Shown: positions 47,133-57,646 of the stretch, piece by piece | Layout: every line of letters begins with the position of its first letter | Numbering within the stretch: position 1 is the first letter of the stretch | NCBI RefSeq assembly: GCF_026262505.1 | Contig: NC_067203.1 | Location: 21,495,411 to 21,559,410, forward strand | Reading direction: 5' to 3' | Length of the DNA stretch: 64,000 bases | Origin: Trichomonas vaginalis G3 | Taxonomy: Eukaryota; Parabasalia; Trichomonadida; Trichomonadidae | Notes under the pieces: generated by a model | The model's input: only the letters and a program-made list of their open reading frames with translations | Told to the model about the DNA's origin: nothing | The model's database searches: none | Program-made: the position numbers and the translations under genes

Positions 47133-47548
47133 TGGCAGTTAATACTCATACTAAAATTAAGTAAGGAATGAAAATAATTTTGTCACTTTTTTCACATTAC
47201 TAATACATAAGTAGTATATGTGGATGGGTTGTGTGACTTTTTTTGTAACCGTAAGAATTCATACAATATAGAACGATTTTGTATCATTCTTACGGTTTTT
47301 ATTCTCACGTTTTTGAATAAATCAAGATTTGAAAATTTTGAAAATTGTAAGACATTTACACTCAGCCCATACATAACGAAATAAACACATTAAAAAATTA
47401 ACATTAATTTTAAAATAATTTATATTTCATCACTTATAAAAGAAGCTATATATAGATGATGTCAGGTTATTCAATAATTAAACATTGTTTAAATCCTGAA
47501 TGGAATCAATGGAGTCATAATAGTAAAATAAATTAAAAATAATTGAAA
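47133..47548. other. left boundary zone of Maverick C
   Basis: Contains a hairpin at 47247-47297 and, at 47463-47478, CAGGTTATTCAATAAT. The latter is also the start of the 124-bp inverted repeat at 56367 and 59924. The exact terminus is not resolved; AGTAGTATATGTGGATGGG at about 47209 is a candidate start, because Polinton ends often begin with AG. Confidence 0.45.
47247..47297. repeat. inverted repeat near the Maverick C terminus
   Basis: AACCGTAAGAATTCATACAA faces TTGTATCATTCTTACGGTT across about 12 bases; one or two mismatches. Confidence 0.88.
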
Positions 47549-47917
47549 CTAATGATTATTTGAATTTATGAAATCAATTATTTGATTCATTCTTTCTTCA
47601 ATCTCTTCTATTCTTTTTGTTAAATCATCTATTTTCATTAATGAGGTGATTCTTGATTGAGGAATAGATTTCAAACTAACCACTCCTTTTATTTTTGAAA
47701 TTTTGAATCCATCAACTTTAAACATTTTATTCAATTTACATGTTGTCAATTCTTCAAATAATTTTTTATTATTAGCATAATAGTCATTAAATTCTTCAAC
47801 AGATGAAAAAATTTTTATTTCAGTAATTGGTTTAACAACGTTTATTTTTTGTTGAACATTTTCACTTTCATTTATTTCTTCCTCCTCTGTTTCATTTATT
47901 TTTAAAATCGGTTTCAT
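47549..47917 (-). CDS. unrecognised 122-aa Maverick C protein with a C-terminal coil
   Basis: MKPILKINETEEEEINESEN: acidic N-terminus, then IFSSVEEFNDYYANNKKLFE and a helical end LTKRIEEIEERMNQIIDFIN that predicts oligomerisation. First gene inside the element. Function unknown. Confidence 0.6.
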   Translation of the reverse strand: MKPILKINETEEEEINESENVQQKINVVKPITEIKIFSSVEEFNDYYANNKKLFEELTTCKLNKMFKVDGFKISKIKGVVSLKSIPQSRITSLMKIDDLTKRIEEIEERMNQIIDFINSNNH

Positions 47918-47983
47918 TTATCATTAAATAAAAATTAGAATATAAGTGATGAAATATATTTTTTAATTAATATTAAATCAGAA

Positions 47984-48220
47984 ATGGCGGCAGGATTCTT
48001 TAAAAAATTATGGGATGGAATTAAGAAAGCTGCGGGTTGGGTTCATAAAAATTATATTAAACCCGTTGCAAACTTTTTGGCACCAGTAGCGAAAACGGCA
48101 GGAACTATCATAGGTGGAGTATTAGGTACTAAAGCAGGTAATCCGGCGATGGGAGCACAAGCAGGTAACGCAATTGGTGGAATTGCTGAAGGAATACTTA
48201 ATAAAATAGGAGGTAGATAG
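47984..48220 (+). CDS. amphipathic Gly-rich peptide of Maverick C, 78 aa
   Basis: MAAGFFKKLWDGIKKAAGWV is a classic amphipathic cationic helix. It is followed by NFLAPVAKTAGTIIGGVLGT and GNAIGGIAEGILNKIGG, Gly/Ala-rich hydrophobic segments. Unbroken. Such peptides resemble lytic or packaging peptides of adenovirus-like virions; role inferred. It converges on the next gene, which starts with nearly the same ten residues. Confidence 0.65.
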   Translation: MAAGFFKKLWDGIKKAAGWVHKNYIKPVANFLAPVAKTAGTIIGGVLGTKAGNPAMGAQAGNAIGGIAEGILNKIGGR

Positions 48221-48244
48221 TGGAAAAATAAATAAATATTATTT

Positions 48245-48460
48245 TTATCTTAGTATCGGTTGAAGTCTTTGATAAACTTTTTCTCCTTTATTTAATATTT
48301 CTCTTATTGGGGCAGCTTTTGGTGTTATTGATTCAGCAACGTCACTAATTGCTTCTTTATTCTTAAATATCCAATTTGCTCCTTTCTTCATTGTTTCCCA
48401 AACTTTATGCGCTCCTCTTTTTACTTTATCCCACAGTTTCTTAAATATACCTGCAGCCAT
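48245..48460 (-). CDS. amphipathic basic peptide of Maverick C, 71 aa
   Basis: MAAGIFKKLWDKVKRGAHKV shares its first eleven residues almost exactly with the 78-aa peptide on the other strand, then diverges (ITPKAAPIREILNKGEKVYQ). An inverted duplication followed by divergence is likely. Divergent with the capsid gene, about 70 bases away. Confidence 0.65.
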   Translation of the reverse strand: MAAGIFKKLWDKVKRGAHKVWETMKKGANWIFKNKEAISDVAESITPKAAPIREILNKGEKVYQRLQPILR

Positions 48461-48528
48461 AGTTGATTATTTCATTAAAATTAAAAATTCATTTTCATCT
48501 TTTAATTTTGATTTTTTTTTATTAATAA

Positions 48529-50169
48529 ATGACGACTAACTATTTGGTGCCAAACACTAAACCGATTAATGGAAATGTGTTTCATTCATTCGAAAAGATA
48601 AATGAAATATTCGCAAAGAATGACGGTAGAAGATATTATAGAGAACTTGAAAGTTCATGCTATGACTCTGATGCTCCATATTTTGATGATAAACAAACTC
48701 ATTTAAGAATTACAAATCCGGCTCATGATGTGAACCAATTAGGTGACACATATATTAAACGCAAAGTTAAAGCAACTCTAGTTTCAAATAAAGCTTTCAC
48801 ATGTGATGCCGCTTTTAAATGCATGCGTTTATTCGTTGGTTACAAATCATCAAATCAAAGCTTTAAACAATTAGAAGTAGAAACCGAAAGAGGTGATGCC
48901 GGTTATCTTCAGATGGATTGCGCCCGTGAATCTTTCGCATTTGCAACATATAAACCAAAATCAGAAAGGAAAGTTAAAAAGTTTGTTCATTCGTTATATA
49001 ATAATGTTCAAAAATATGATAACTCAGTATGTGGTAAATATATTGACCCTTCAGAAGTTTTCAAGAAAGCAAATGAAGAAGTTGATGTCACTTTTGATAT
49101 GATTATTCCGGTAAATGATTTGTTAGCATTTCAGGCGTTCGATGATTATCCTAAATCATTTGGTGAAATCATTCTTAAATATTATGTTTTCAGGGATACT
49201 TTAGTATTTTGTCAGGTTGACCCGTTAAGAGTTGCTGATTTACAAAATTACGTTTATGAAAAGATAACTGATGAAAATTATGAAAAGATTATGAATCATG
49301 TTTATAAATATGATCGCAAATTCCAACAAATCGGACTTCCTGCCAAATTAATTACAAGCTTAGCCGCTACATCTGCTGACGCAACAGTTGATGACGTTAT
49401 TATTTCATGCACAAAGATGGAAGTTTTAGAGGATAAATGCATTACACCAGGATACGGTTTAATTGAAGAATCAGTTAAAGCAATACCACGTTTATTCAGT
49501 AAGGAAGATCCATTCATGATTCCAGCTCAACATATTGACGTTCGTTCACTAAATGGAGGTTGCATCACTCCTGAAGGTATCAGCTCAGATTTCTCATACG
49601 CTCTTCATAATGTTACAGATGTTGTGTTAACATTTCCGAAGAATGCAATGCAAAGAACAGTTTTAGAAAATCCAATGCTTCGAGGTCTTCAGGTCACTAT
49701 AGATTCCAGAAACTTCCCCGATCAAGCGATGACCACAGTGGGTGACATATTCTTTACACGTATGCTTCAAGCTTCTGATTTAGATGGAGTGAATGAATGC
49801 ACAGAAGAATACGAGGACTCATTAACTAGACCACTGAATGATGATAATGGCACGCCATTAGCTAGAACATGGAAAGACCAAACTTCATTCTTATGCACTA
49901 TTCCAGTTCAACGTGATGGAGCGGGTATATTCTTTGATGGATTAGAAACTTTCAACTCACAAGTTACAGTACAAGTGAAAGCTTATCCAATCATTCAGGG
50001 TGAAAATGACACTTACTGTTCAAAGGTGACAAATCCTCCTCAGGTTTGGTTTACTAGGACTACATATTGGACATGGACACCGGATGAAGGTTTGAAATAT
50101 CATCCAACAGGTACACCACCACAGTATAGAAGTTCATATGATGAAATATTGATGAATAGAAATGTTTAA
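48529..50169 (+). CDS. Maverick C major capsid protein (double jelly-roll type)
   Basis: 546 aa, unbroken, close to the length of B's capsid protein. Beta-rich with many aromatics; VTFDMIIPVNDLLAFQAF and FGEIILKYYVFRD resemble the strands of the first jelly-roll, and VQVKAYPIIQGENDTY and TTYWTWTPDEGL the last. It precedes the packaging ATPase. Start behind ATTTTTTTTTATTAATAA. Identified by size, composition and place; little direct identity with the B protein is visible. Confidence 0.75.
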   Translation: MTTNYLVPNTKPINGNVFHSFEKINEIFAKNDGRRYYRELESSCYDSDAPYFDDKQTHLRITNPAHDVNQLGDTYIKRKVKATLVSNKAFTCDAAFKCMRLFVGYKSSNQSFKQLEVETERGDAGYLQMDCARESFAFATYKPKSERKVKKFVHSLYNNVQKYDNSVCGKYIDPSEVFKKANEEVDVTFDMIIPVNDLLAFQAFDDYPKSFGEIILKYYVFRDTLVFCQVDPLRVADLQNYVYEKITDENYEKIMNHVYKYDRKFQQIGLPAKLITSLAATSADATVDDVIISCTKMEVLEDKCITPGYGLIEESVKAIPRLFSKEDPFMIPAQHIDVRSLNGGCITPEGISSDFSYALHNVTDVVLTFPKNAMQRTVLENPMLRGLQVTIDSRNFPDQAMTTVGDIFFTRMLQASDLDGVNECTEEYEDSLTRPLNDDNGTPLARTWKDQTSFLCTIPVQRDGAGIFFDGLETFNSQVTVQVKAYPIIQGENDTYCSKVTNPPQVWFTRTTYWTWTPDEGLKYHPTGTPPQYRSSYDEILMNRNV

Positions 50170-50194
50170 AATTATAAATTTATTTTTGATTAAA

Positions 50195-51017
50195 TGGATT
50201 TAAATTCATCCACCCTTATGAAGAATTAGCAGGAGTATATAATACATACGTAGATGATATGATTAATGAAGCATTGAGTGATAATAGAAATGCTCTATCT
50301 AAGGAAAAATTAATGAAAATTCCATATTCTGAATGTTACTTAAATTCAATCACTGCAGCAATTGGTAAACAAAATAAAGGTAAAACATTAACGATATTAA
50401 AACAAATTATCATTATTGCTAACACTTCCCCCATTCACATGTGTTAATTTATATCAACCGTTCAGGTTCACCTTCAGATGATACATTTGAATCTTTAAAG
50501 CATTTAATCAAAATTCCAATTATTTATTTATCACAAGAAGAAGCAGAAGATTATTTAAAAAACTTTTTAATGTATAAAGAATTATATAATACAATCAAGA
50601 AGCAAGGATTAGAGGATAAAATTATTGATAAACAACGGGATGAATTATTTGAAACACTTTCTATTTCAAATTTTGATAGAGAATTTTTGCATTCACTCAT
50701 TTTTTCTAGATGATGCAGTGAAATCAAAACTAATAACAAATGAGAAATCATATTTTAATCAGTTATTAACTCAATGTCGACACATTCAGTGTTCATTCTT
50801 TATGGCTGTTCAATATTTCAAAGCATTAAGCACAAACATTAAATCAAATCTATCAACCCTTTTCATTTTCAGTGGGTTTAGTCGTCAACAGTTGAACGTT
50901 ATGCTTTATCAAGTGAATTTACCAATGAGCATTAATGAACTTTACACACAATATCAGCAATTAGGTGAACATGGAAAAATAATAGTTGATTTAAATAAAG
51001 GTGTTAAATTTGATTAA
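50195..51017 (+). pseudogene. packaging ATPase of Maverick C, broken
   Basis: Walker A GKQNKGKTLTILK after YLNSITAAI, a Walker B-like FFLDDAVKS, then QCRHIQCSFFMAVQYFKALS and FSGFSRQQLNVML, the usual closing motifs of the A32-like ATPase. About three breaks. It follows the capsid gene, as expected. Confidence 0.82.
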
Positions 51018-51057
51018 CTTTTTATAATTAATTTTTATTTTTTATTTATAATTAAAC

Positions 51058-51957
51058 ATGACAGAAATAGCAAATCTTCTACAGGTTCCATTAAAACAAG
51101 GGACAAACAAAAAGGGTGTATATATAATAGAACTATGAAAGTTCCAGACGGAATGAAAGAATTAGTTCATATTGTTGCTGGTCTTCAAAAAGATGTTAAA
51201 CAAATGAGAAACGTTTTAACATTACCAGAAGCTCAAGCATATGCCAAACGTCATGGACCAAATTGGGAAGCACATGAAGCAGACATTACAGGACCAAATG
51301 GAAAACCTGATGGTATAAATGAAGTTTTCGTTACTGATGGTCAAGGTAATATTAAAGTCATAAATGGGTATAAATTAACAATGACGATTATCCTAAACGT
51401 AAAGCATATAATGAACGTTATCCTATGCAATTTGATGAAAATGGAAAAGCTGTTAAACAATACATTGGAGAAGGTGAAAATGGTCCAATTAATTCATACC
51501 GTCTAATCCATATTCTTATTTCAATGAAGAATTAAATGCTATTGAAGAGGGACCGGATGGATTACCACGATATGTTAATCAGTTTGATGGTCAATATGCA
51601 AATATTAGACCTGAAATTCCAGCTAAGAAATTCTTTAAAGTTGCTTTATTCGATCCAGTGTTCAATGAACAGAAAGAAGCAATGAAAGCAGAATTTAAAC
51701 CAATTCAAGTGGCAAGAATTTCTTCATCTTCACTTTCAGAAGCGTTCAAGGAATTGATAAAGAAACCACTTTATTCTCAACAAGGTTATAACTTTGATTT
51801 AATTAAAGAAAGTGATAGACGTAAATTAGAAAAATCAGATGGTTTTAAGAATGCATGTAATGAAATGATTAAAGATATTGTAAATGATAAAATAAGACTG
51901 GAAGAAACTCAAAGCAATATCAATAACATAATTGGTGCAGTTACAAAGAAAGTATAA
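51058..51957 (+). pseudogene. unrecognised Maverick C gene, broken
   Basis: Starts [20 protein letters not shown] behind TTTTTATTTATAATTAAAC. Contains [40 protein letters not shown] and a helical end NDKIRLEETQSNINNIIGAV. About three breaks. The repeated GPNGKPDG / DGQGN turns suggest a fibre or cement-type virion protein; function unknown. Confidence 0.5.
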
Positions 51958-52040
51958 GCAAACAATGATGAACCTTGGGATATTACCGTAACAACTAAAT
52001 AAAACTTTAAATATATTTTTCTTTTTTTTATTCATTATAA

Positions 52041-52217
52041 ATGAGAAGACGTTTCACAAGTCAAAAGAACACAAACGCAAAAGCAGAGATTACGGTTGGT
52101 TATAACGTAAATGATGATAAATCACGAATTATTCAAAATGTTAAAGTTAATGTTAGCCCTGAATTAACAAGGTCAGCAACTCAACCAAATTTATTAACTC
52201 GTGACTTACCGAAATGA
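52041..52217 (+). CDS. 58-aa basic Maverick C protein
   Basis: MRRRFTSQKNTNAKAEITVG and on; it ends in an exact ATGA overlap with the next gene. A/T-rich start context TTTTTTTTATTCATTATAA. Function unknown. Confidence 0.5.
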   Translation: MRRRFTSQKNTNAKAEITVGYNVNDDKSRIIQNVKVNVSPELTRSATQPNLLTRDLPK

Positions 52218-52708
52218 AGAATGAAGAAAACCATGAGAATGGAGACCCAATCATTTTATCTGAACCTGGTAAAGAACCTGTTGAAATTCCCACTTATCCA
52301 ACATACCCCCCACCTCTTTCATCAAACATCGAGAACCCATATAAAATAGACATTAATTCTGAATTAATGAAAATTTACCGTGATATAATAACTGATAATT
52401 ATGATTCAATAATAAATTTAATTGACCAATCCGGTTTAATTATTTTACCTTATGAATCATTAATTCACATTATCGCCATTCTTTGTGATGTTCAAGATTC
52501 AGACGTTAAGATTCAATTTTTCATAGATGATGAGGTTTCATGCTGCGGAACAGTTGCAAAAATAAATCCTATAAAGGATATTAGCACAATTAAGATATCA
52601 AAGAACGGAACAACAACTGAACTTCATTTAACATATAATGATATTTATAATAAAATAGTTGATGAATATAAAATATCACTTGAAAAATTCTTTGTTAAGG
52701 CTATTTAA
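52214..52708 (+). CDS. unrecognised 164-aa Maverick C protein
   Basis: Pro/Glu-rich start (PGKEPVEIPTYPTYPPPLSS), then an alpha/beta domain with ESLIHIIAILCDVQDSDVKI and KISKNGTTTELHLTYNDI. The 3' end overlaps the opposing gene by four bases. Function unknown. Confidence 0.6.
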   Translation: MKNEENHENGDPIILSEPGKEPVEIPTYPTYPPPLSSNIENPYKIDINSELMKIYRDIITDNYDSIINLIDQSGLIILPYESLIHIIAILCDVQDSDVKIQFFIDDEVSCCGTVAKINPIKDISTIKISKNGTTTELHLTYNDIYNKIVDEYKISLEKFFVKAI

Positions 52709-53184
52709 TATTCAAGCATTAACATTATTGAATAATAATCCTTTGAATCATAATCAATAATAATTGACCTTTCACCAGTTTCTATCGTTTGTTTTATTTC
52801 TTTTTGTTCCCCACTATCTGGATCGGTCATTGTAATTGTTTTTGTTATAGTATCAGCTTTATCTTTAACTTCAATCTTTTTTCCATCGGGATATTTAAAC
52901 CAAAATTCCAAAAATTCGATATTGTCAATCTGTTCATATTTTAATCTATCAATTACATTTTTAATACCATCTGAAAATCTTATGAAATGGTCATTATATG
53001 GGTTTGATTGAACTAAATTTGAATGAAGTGAAATATAACCTGTTGATGAATATGACATTGACTCATATTTTCTGAAACACTAAAATTTATAACATGAATG
53101 AATTTCTTATTCGTTGAATTTATGAATTCTTGAGGTAATCTTATTCTAGTTTTATTTATCACTGGAAAATAACGCTTTACCATA
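52705..53184 (-). pseudogene. minor capsid (penton-like) gene of Maverick C, broken
   Basis: The C-terminal open part (52705-53058) has IEFLEFWFKYPDGKKIEVKD and closes with YYSIMLMLEY, the strand pattern of Polinton and virophage penton proteins. The upstream part starts MVKRYFPVINKTRIRLPQEF. One to two breaks. Assigned by pattern only. Confidence 0.45.
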
Positions 53185-53202
53185 TTTTTAATCGTAATAA
53201 AA

Positions 53203-53526
53203 ATGTCAATTATCAATATTATTTCGAATAATAACTGTGAATTAAATTTAACAGTTAGCGGAATTTATAATGTTACTCTCGTTTCTGTGAGTGGTAAATT
53301 TAATCCCATTCTTTTAGACCCTTCAGATTATATATCATTTATTAAAGATGACCTTGAAAAAACGTATGATATGTATATAAATAATGTGATAGCGAAATGG
53401 GATATTAACATGATTTTAAGTTATTTAAATGAATCATTTATCGTATGGTATGAAGAAAATTTTAAATCAAAACCTGATAAACTTTTTGAACTTGATGAAA
53501 TAAATAACCTTATTAAATTCCGCTGA
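53203..53526 (+). CDS. unrecognised 107-aa Maverick C protein
   Basis: MSIINIISNNNCELNLTVSG: beta-rich first half, helical second (DINMILSYLNESFIVWYEEN). Function unknown. Confidence 0.55.
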   Translation: MSIINIISNNNCELNLTVSGIYNVTLVSVSGKFNPILLDPSDYISFIKDDLEKTYDMYINNVIAKWDINMILSYLNESFIVWYEENFKSKPDKLFELDEINNLIKFR

Positions 53527-53558
53527 AAATTAAATTTTGTACTCCTCATCTTCGTTCA

Positions 53559-53912
53559 TTGTTGGGGATATTAAATTTTGAAAAAGATGTTGGGGATGTT
53601 TTGTATTCTGACACTGGTTCCAATTTCATTTTAATCAAATGTGATAAAGTTAATACCCCAATGAGATTTTCACATCAAACATTAGACCCTAACTCTTACC
53701 CATCAATACAAAACATTTTATCCATCAACTTAAACACATTTTCTTTATCATATCCGTTTCAATTATCTGGGAATTCATTTATTCTTCATTCAAAAGATTT
53801 ATCAAATATTAAATTTAGAGTAACTGACCTATTTGATTGTGATTTAGAATTCATGAATGAAATATTATGGCAATTTCAAATAGAAAAAATAGCTGATGAG
53901 ATAACAGATTAA
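53559..53912 (+). CDS. unrecognised 117-aa Maverick C protein
   Basis: MLGILNFEKDVGDVLYSDTG, beta-rich, ending WQFQIEKIADEITD. The true start may lie elsewhere, because no A/T start context precedes the ATG. Function unknown. Confidence 0.5.
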   Translation: MLGILNFEKDVGDVLYSDTGSNFILIKCDKVNTPMRFSHQTLDPNSYPSIQNILSINLNTFSLSYPFQLSGNSFILHSKDLSNIKFRVTDLFDCDLEFMNEILWQFQIEKIADEITD

Positions 53913-53936
53913 ATATTTATTTTTAAATCATAATAA

Positions 53937-56238
53937 ATGATTAAACAACAGCAACCACAACAACTTAAGGCACAAAGCACCCAGGTCCCTCAGACCATTA
54001 CATACGCCATATATGCATATAATTCAAAGACGGCAGAACAAACGCAAAGGTTGAAATATGGAGATTTGGAGATAGTATTGAAAAATGACCATTTCGAATT
54101 CGTTTGCAAAGGTGGTGCAGTGATATCAAATATAAAAGAAATTTTATTTATGAATTCTAAAATTAAAGGTATATACGGATGATATAACATCAATTCCACC
54201 AGAAGAACAGAGATATTACGCATTAAATGCATTTCCTAAAGTTTTGAAGATTGGAAGATTTAATTTAAATGAGGAATTCATAAAAGGTTTCCTAAATGAC
54301 ATAATGAAGAAAGCGGATAAGGAATGTGTTGCTGCTGCGTTAGAGAAGAAAGCGGATAAGGAATATGTTAACGAAAAAGATAATGAAATTAAAGAAAGTG
54401 TTGAATGGTATCATGAATGGACATCAAAGATTTTAAAAACTAAAGCCGATACAGGATGGGTTTCAGGATGTTTAGACCTTAAAGCGGATAAAACATATGT
54501 TAACGATGAGTTAGAGAAGAAAGCGGATAAGGAATGTGTTGCTGCTGCGTTAGAGAAGAAAGCGGATAAGGAATATGTTAACGAAAAAGATAATGAAATT
54601 AAAGAAAGTGTTGAATGGTATCATGAATGGACATCAAAGATTTTAAAAACTAAAGCCGATACAGGATGGGTTTCAGGATGTTTAGACCTTAAAGCGGATA
54701 AAACATATGTTAACGATGAGTTAGAGAAGAAAGCGGATAAGGAATGTGTGGATAGTGAGTTAATGAAGAAAGCTAATATATCATTTGTTAATGAAGAAAT
54801 AAAACAATCAGAGGTCTATTTTACTCCGCCATTTTTAAATTTTATGAAATCATCAGATAAAACCTTTGATATAGATTCTTTTGAATGGATATGTTTCGAT
54901 GGAGTGACCATGTATTTATTTTATACAGATGGAGTGCTTTATTATTTTAAAACAAATGATTTTAAAAACTATGAATCATTTACTCCATCTGTTTTGAATC
55001 CTGATACACGAAAGCCAATCATTAATCCAATAATTTTATATGTTGAATATAATAACGGTAAATTTATGGGAATGATAACGGTTGAAGATGATTTTTGCCC
55101 TTGTTATTCATTCGATTGTATCCAATGGTTCAAATGTAATTTAAATCAAGATGCTAAATTTAAATATCCAAATAATCCTATTAGATGTGTTAATAATAAA
55201 TGGGTACTAATTTATGAAGTCAATCAAATTTTCATTAGTGAGGATGGGATAAATTATTATATGTTTAGTATGATGTCATCAGATTTGAAAATTGATTATA
55301 CAAGTAAGTGGTATTACATTAACAACATGTATTTTATCCTACAAAATGATAAAATTTATAGATCATCTTCAATATCACAAGTCAATTTGAACAAATTTTT
55401 CAAGCTGATGGAGACATTGAAGCTTTATGTTATGGATCAAATGTTTATGTTCTCGTTTCAGGTGAAATGGTCTATTCATATCCTGTAAGTTATAACAGAC
55501 ATATTTATTTATCACAGGATTTATCAAATTGGGAATTGGTTTATTCATTCACTCCAAAATTTACTCAAAATTATAGATTTACAAATTTATTTTATATTGA
55601 TGGGTATTTCATTGCTTTAGGATGTGGTGATTTAGTAAATATCAGTAGTGATGGAAGAAACTGGTCTGAAATCACAAAATTTCAAGATGTTAGAAAAGCA
55701 ATTTTCAAAAATAATACGTTAATATTGATAACAAGACCAGTTTTAAATACTCACCCAAATTCAATATTATATAATAAATTCAATATTCATAATGGATTAA
55801 ATACAATTCTTGAGATGATTTACCCCATTGGTTCTATTTATACGTCAATGAACTCAACAAATCCTTCAAAAGTTTTAGGTTTCGGTATGTGGGAACAGAT
55901 TGTAGATAAATTCCTCTATTGTGCTAGATATTCAAAGCAAACAGGAGGTTCGAAGAAAATTACTGAAGCAAACCTTCCACCGCACACTCATACGGGAACT
56001 ACAAACTTTTCTGGCGACCATAGCCACTCATTAAGAGACCATCCATTATACAACTCAGAATATTATGCTGGCTATGACGTTTTATCTCCAGATTATAACC
56101 ATTCGGCAAAAAAAGACTTTTCGACCAACTGAACCAGGAGGAAATCATTCACATACTTTCACAACAAATCCAACAGGCTTGGGTAAAGATTATATGCCTC
56201 CATTTATGACTGTATTCGCATGGTACCGCATTTATTGA
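53937..56238 (+). pseudogene. phage tail-collar-like fibre of Maverick C, broken
   Basis: Starts MIKQQQPQQLKAQSTQVPQT behind TATTTTTAAATCATAATAA. Order: beta-rich start, tandem KADKEYVNEKDNEIKESVEW coils, VEWYHEWTSKILKTKADTGW (very like B), a long receptor-type region with repeated SxDGxNW turns, IYPIGSIYTSMNST and VLGFGMWEQIVDKFLYC, GGSKKITEANLPPHTHTG, and the AWYRIY end. The GSIYxS...GxW...DxFL and His-rich tip match phage collar fibres. About three breaks. Confidence 0.75.
54311..54745. repeat. 210-bp tandem duplication in the fibre gene
   Basis: AAGCGGATAAGGAATGTGT recurs at 54311, 54521 and 54731. The two full units are almost identical and 210 is a multiple of three, so a 70-residue coiled module was doubled in frame. 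Confidence 0.9.
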
Positions 56239-56519
56239 ATGTGCTTGAGCCTACTTTGCAGGCTTACCACGTTCATTGAATGAACTAAATATATTTTATG
56301 TTTGTAATTAATTAGGTAATGAAGTAATGAATGAACTGCAGAAATAAATGTTTACGTTAATGTTTACAGGTTATTCAATAATGAATTATTTTTGAAGAAC
56401 TGAAGGTGCTACCATGTTACCATGTGCTACCAGGTCATTTAACTTCTCTGAAAAAGTGTGACAACATGACATTTTGACAACACAGCAGGATTAATGCAAA
56501 AATAAATTCCAATCATACT
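56239..56519. other. repeat-bearing spacer with the left arm of an inverted repeat
   Basis: No gene. 56367-56490 pairs with 59801-59924. Confidence 0.7.
56367..56490. repeat. 124-bp inverted repeat, left arm
   Basis: From CAGGTTATTCAATAATGA through GGTGCTACCATGTTACCATG to GACATTTTGACAAC. The reverse complement is at 59801-59924 with very few differences. Confidence 0.92.
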
Positions 56520-57646
56520 TTATAAAGCTTCATTTACAGGTATTTCATCGTCAGTAAATGAATCATCATTATCGTTTGGTTCAACCTGTTTATATAATCC
56601 TTTCATTTCTTCTTTCAAAACATAACACCATGTTTGTTTACCGTCTATTCTTCTATGTTTCCTATCACATTTATCCTTAATACTCATTTGGAAATTCTTG
56701 TCTTTCATGTCTGATGGTTTGCAGAATAGAGCATTTTCACACGTCATACCTGCACACAATTCATCATAATGTGTATTTATCCATACATCTAAAGGATTTG
56801 TTGATAACTCGATTAAATCTTGTTTGGCTTCAGTCATCGGTATGATTCGTACATTAAATGATGAAAGGTCATATTGCATAAAATATGTTAAAAGGTTATC
56901 ATAAAATTCCTTTGTGCATGAATTCATCAAATTCTTGAAGTAATCAAATTGACCCTTGAATTTACCATTAACCCTTAAAACTACGTATCTTCTGTCTCCA
57001 ACTTCAATTTTGACAGGGTAGACGTTGTTAGTTACGAAAATGAAATTGGCAACATTCTGTGCTGTTCTTCTGGGTTGATTCTTTTCATTAATTCTAATCG
57101 CATTATCTGTAATAATTGATTTCAAAGCGTTGAAGTTTGCGAGTCTGTCTTCACCCACATTCTTGAGTTCATTAAGTATACAAGAAACATTTTATTCTCA
57201 ACTACTGAATTGAAATTACCCGTTAGCTCACTTATTTCAGTAATGTTTTTACATGAATAACCAGCGAGGAGTTCAGAAATAATGTCTGTAAATCTGTTTT
57301 TACCTGTTCCCTGAAGTCCTTTCAAAATAATTGCTGTTTCATTCTTGATTCCAGGATGTTGAATCATTGATGCAATCCAGCCGAGAAGGTATTTATACAC
57401 TTCATCGTTATTATCACAAATGGCTTCTTTAATGAAATTCATAAACATCTCAATTTTTGAGTAATCTGGTTTTTCGAGAATGTTGTATTTATAACCCTGA
57501 AACGTTGAGAAAACATCTGGGAAATCAGATTTAAAGCAAACACCCTTAACGGTTAATGAGGATAATTGATTTAGTAGTACATCCCATGCTGTTATGGTTT
57601 TACCTTCTTCTTTAAATAATTTAATCATTTTGAGTGACTCTTTCAT
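56520..57646 (-). pseudogene. SF3 (D5-like) helicase of Maverick C, broken
   Basis: Walker A ILKGLQGTGKNRFTD, a Walker B region after ENKMFLVY, and in the second piece FIFVTNNVYPVKIEVGDRRY, typical of the D5/DUF5906 helicases. The ATG at 57646 overlaps the primase stop by ATGA. About one to two breaks. The C-terminal end has CENALFCKPSDMKDKN and is not assigned. Confidence 0.82.
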
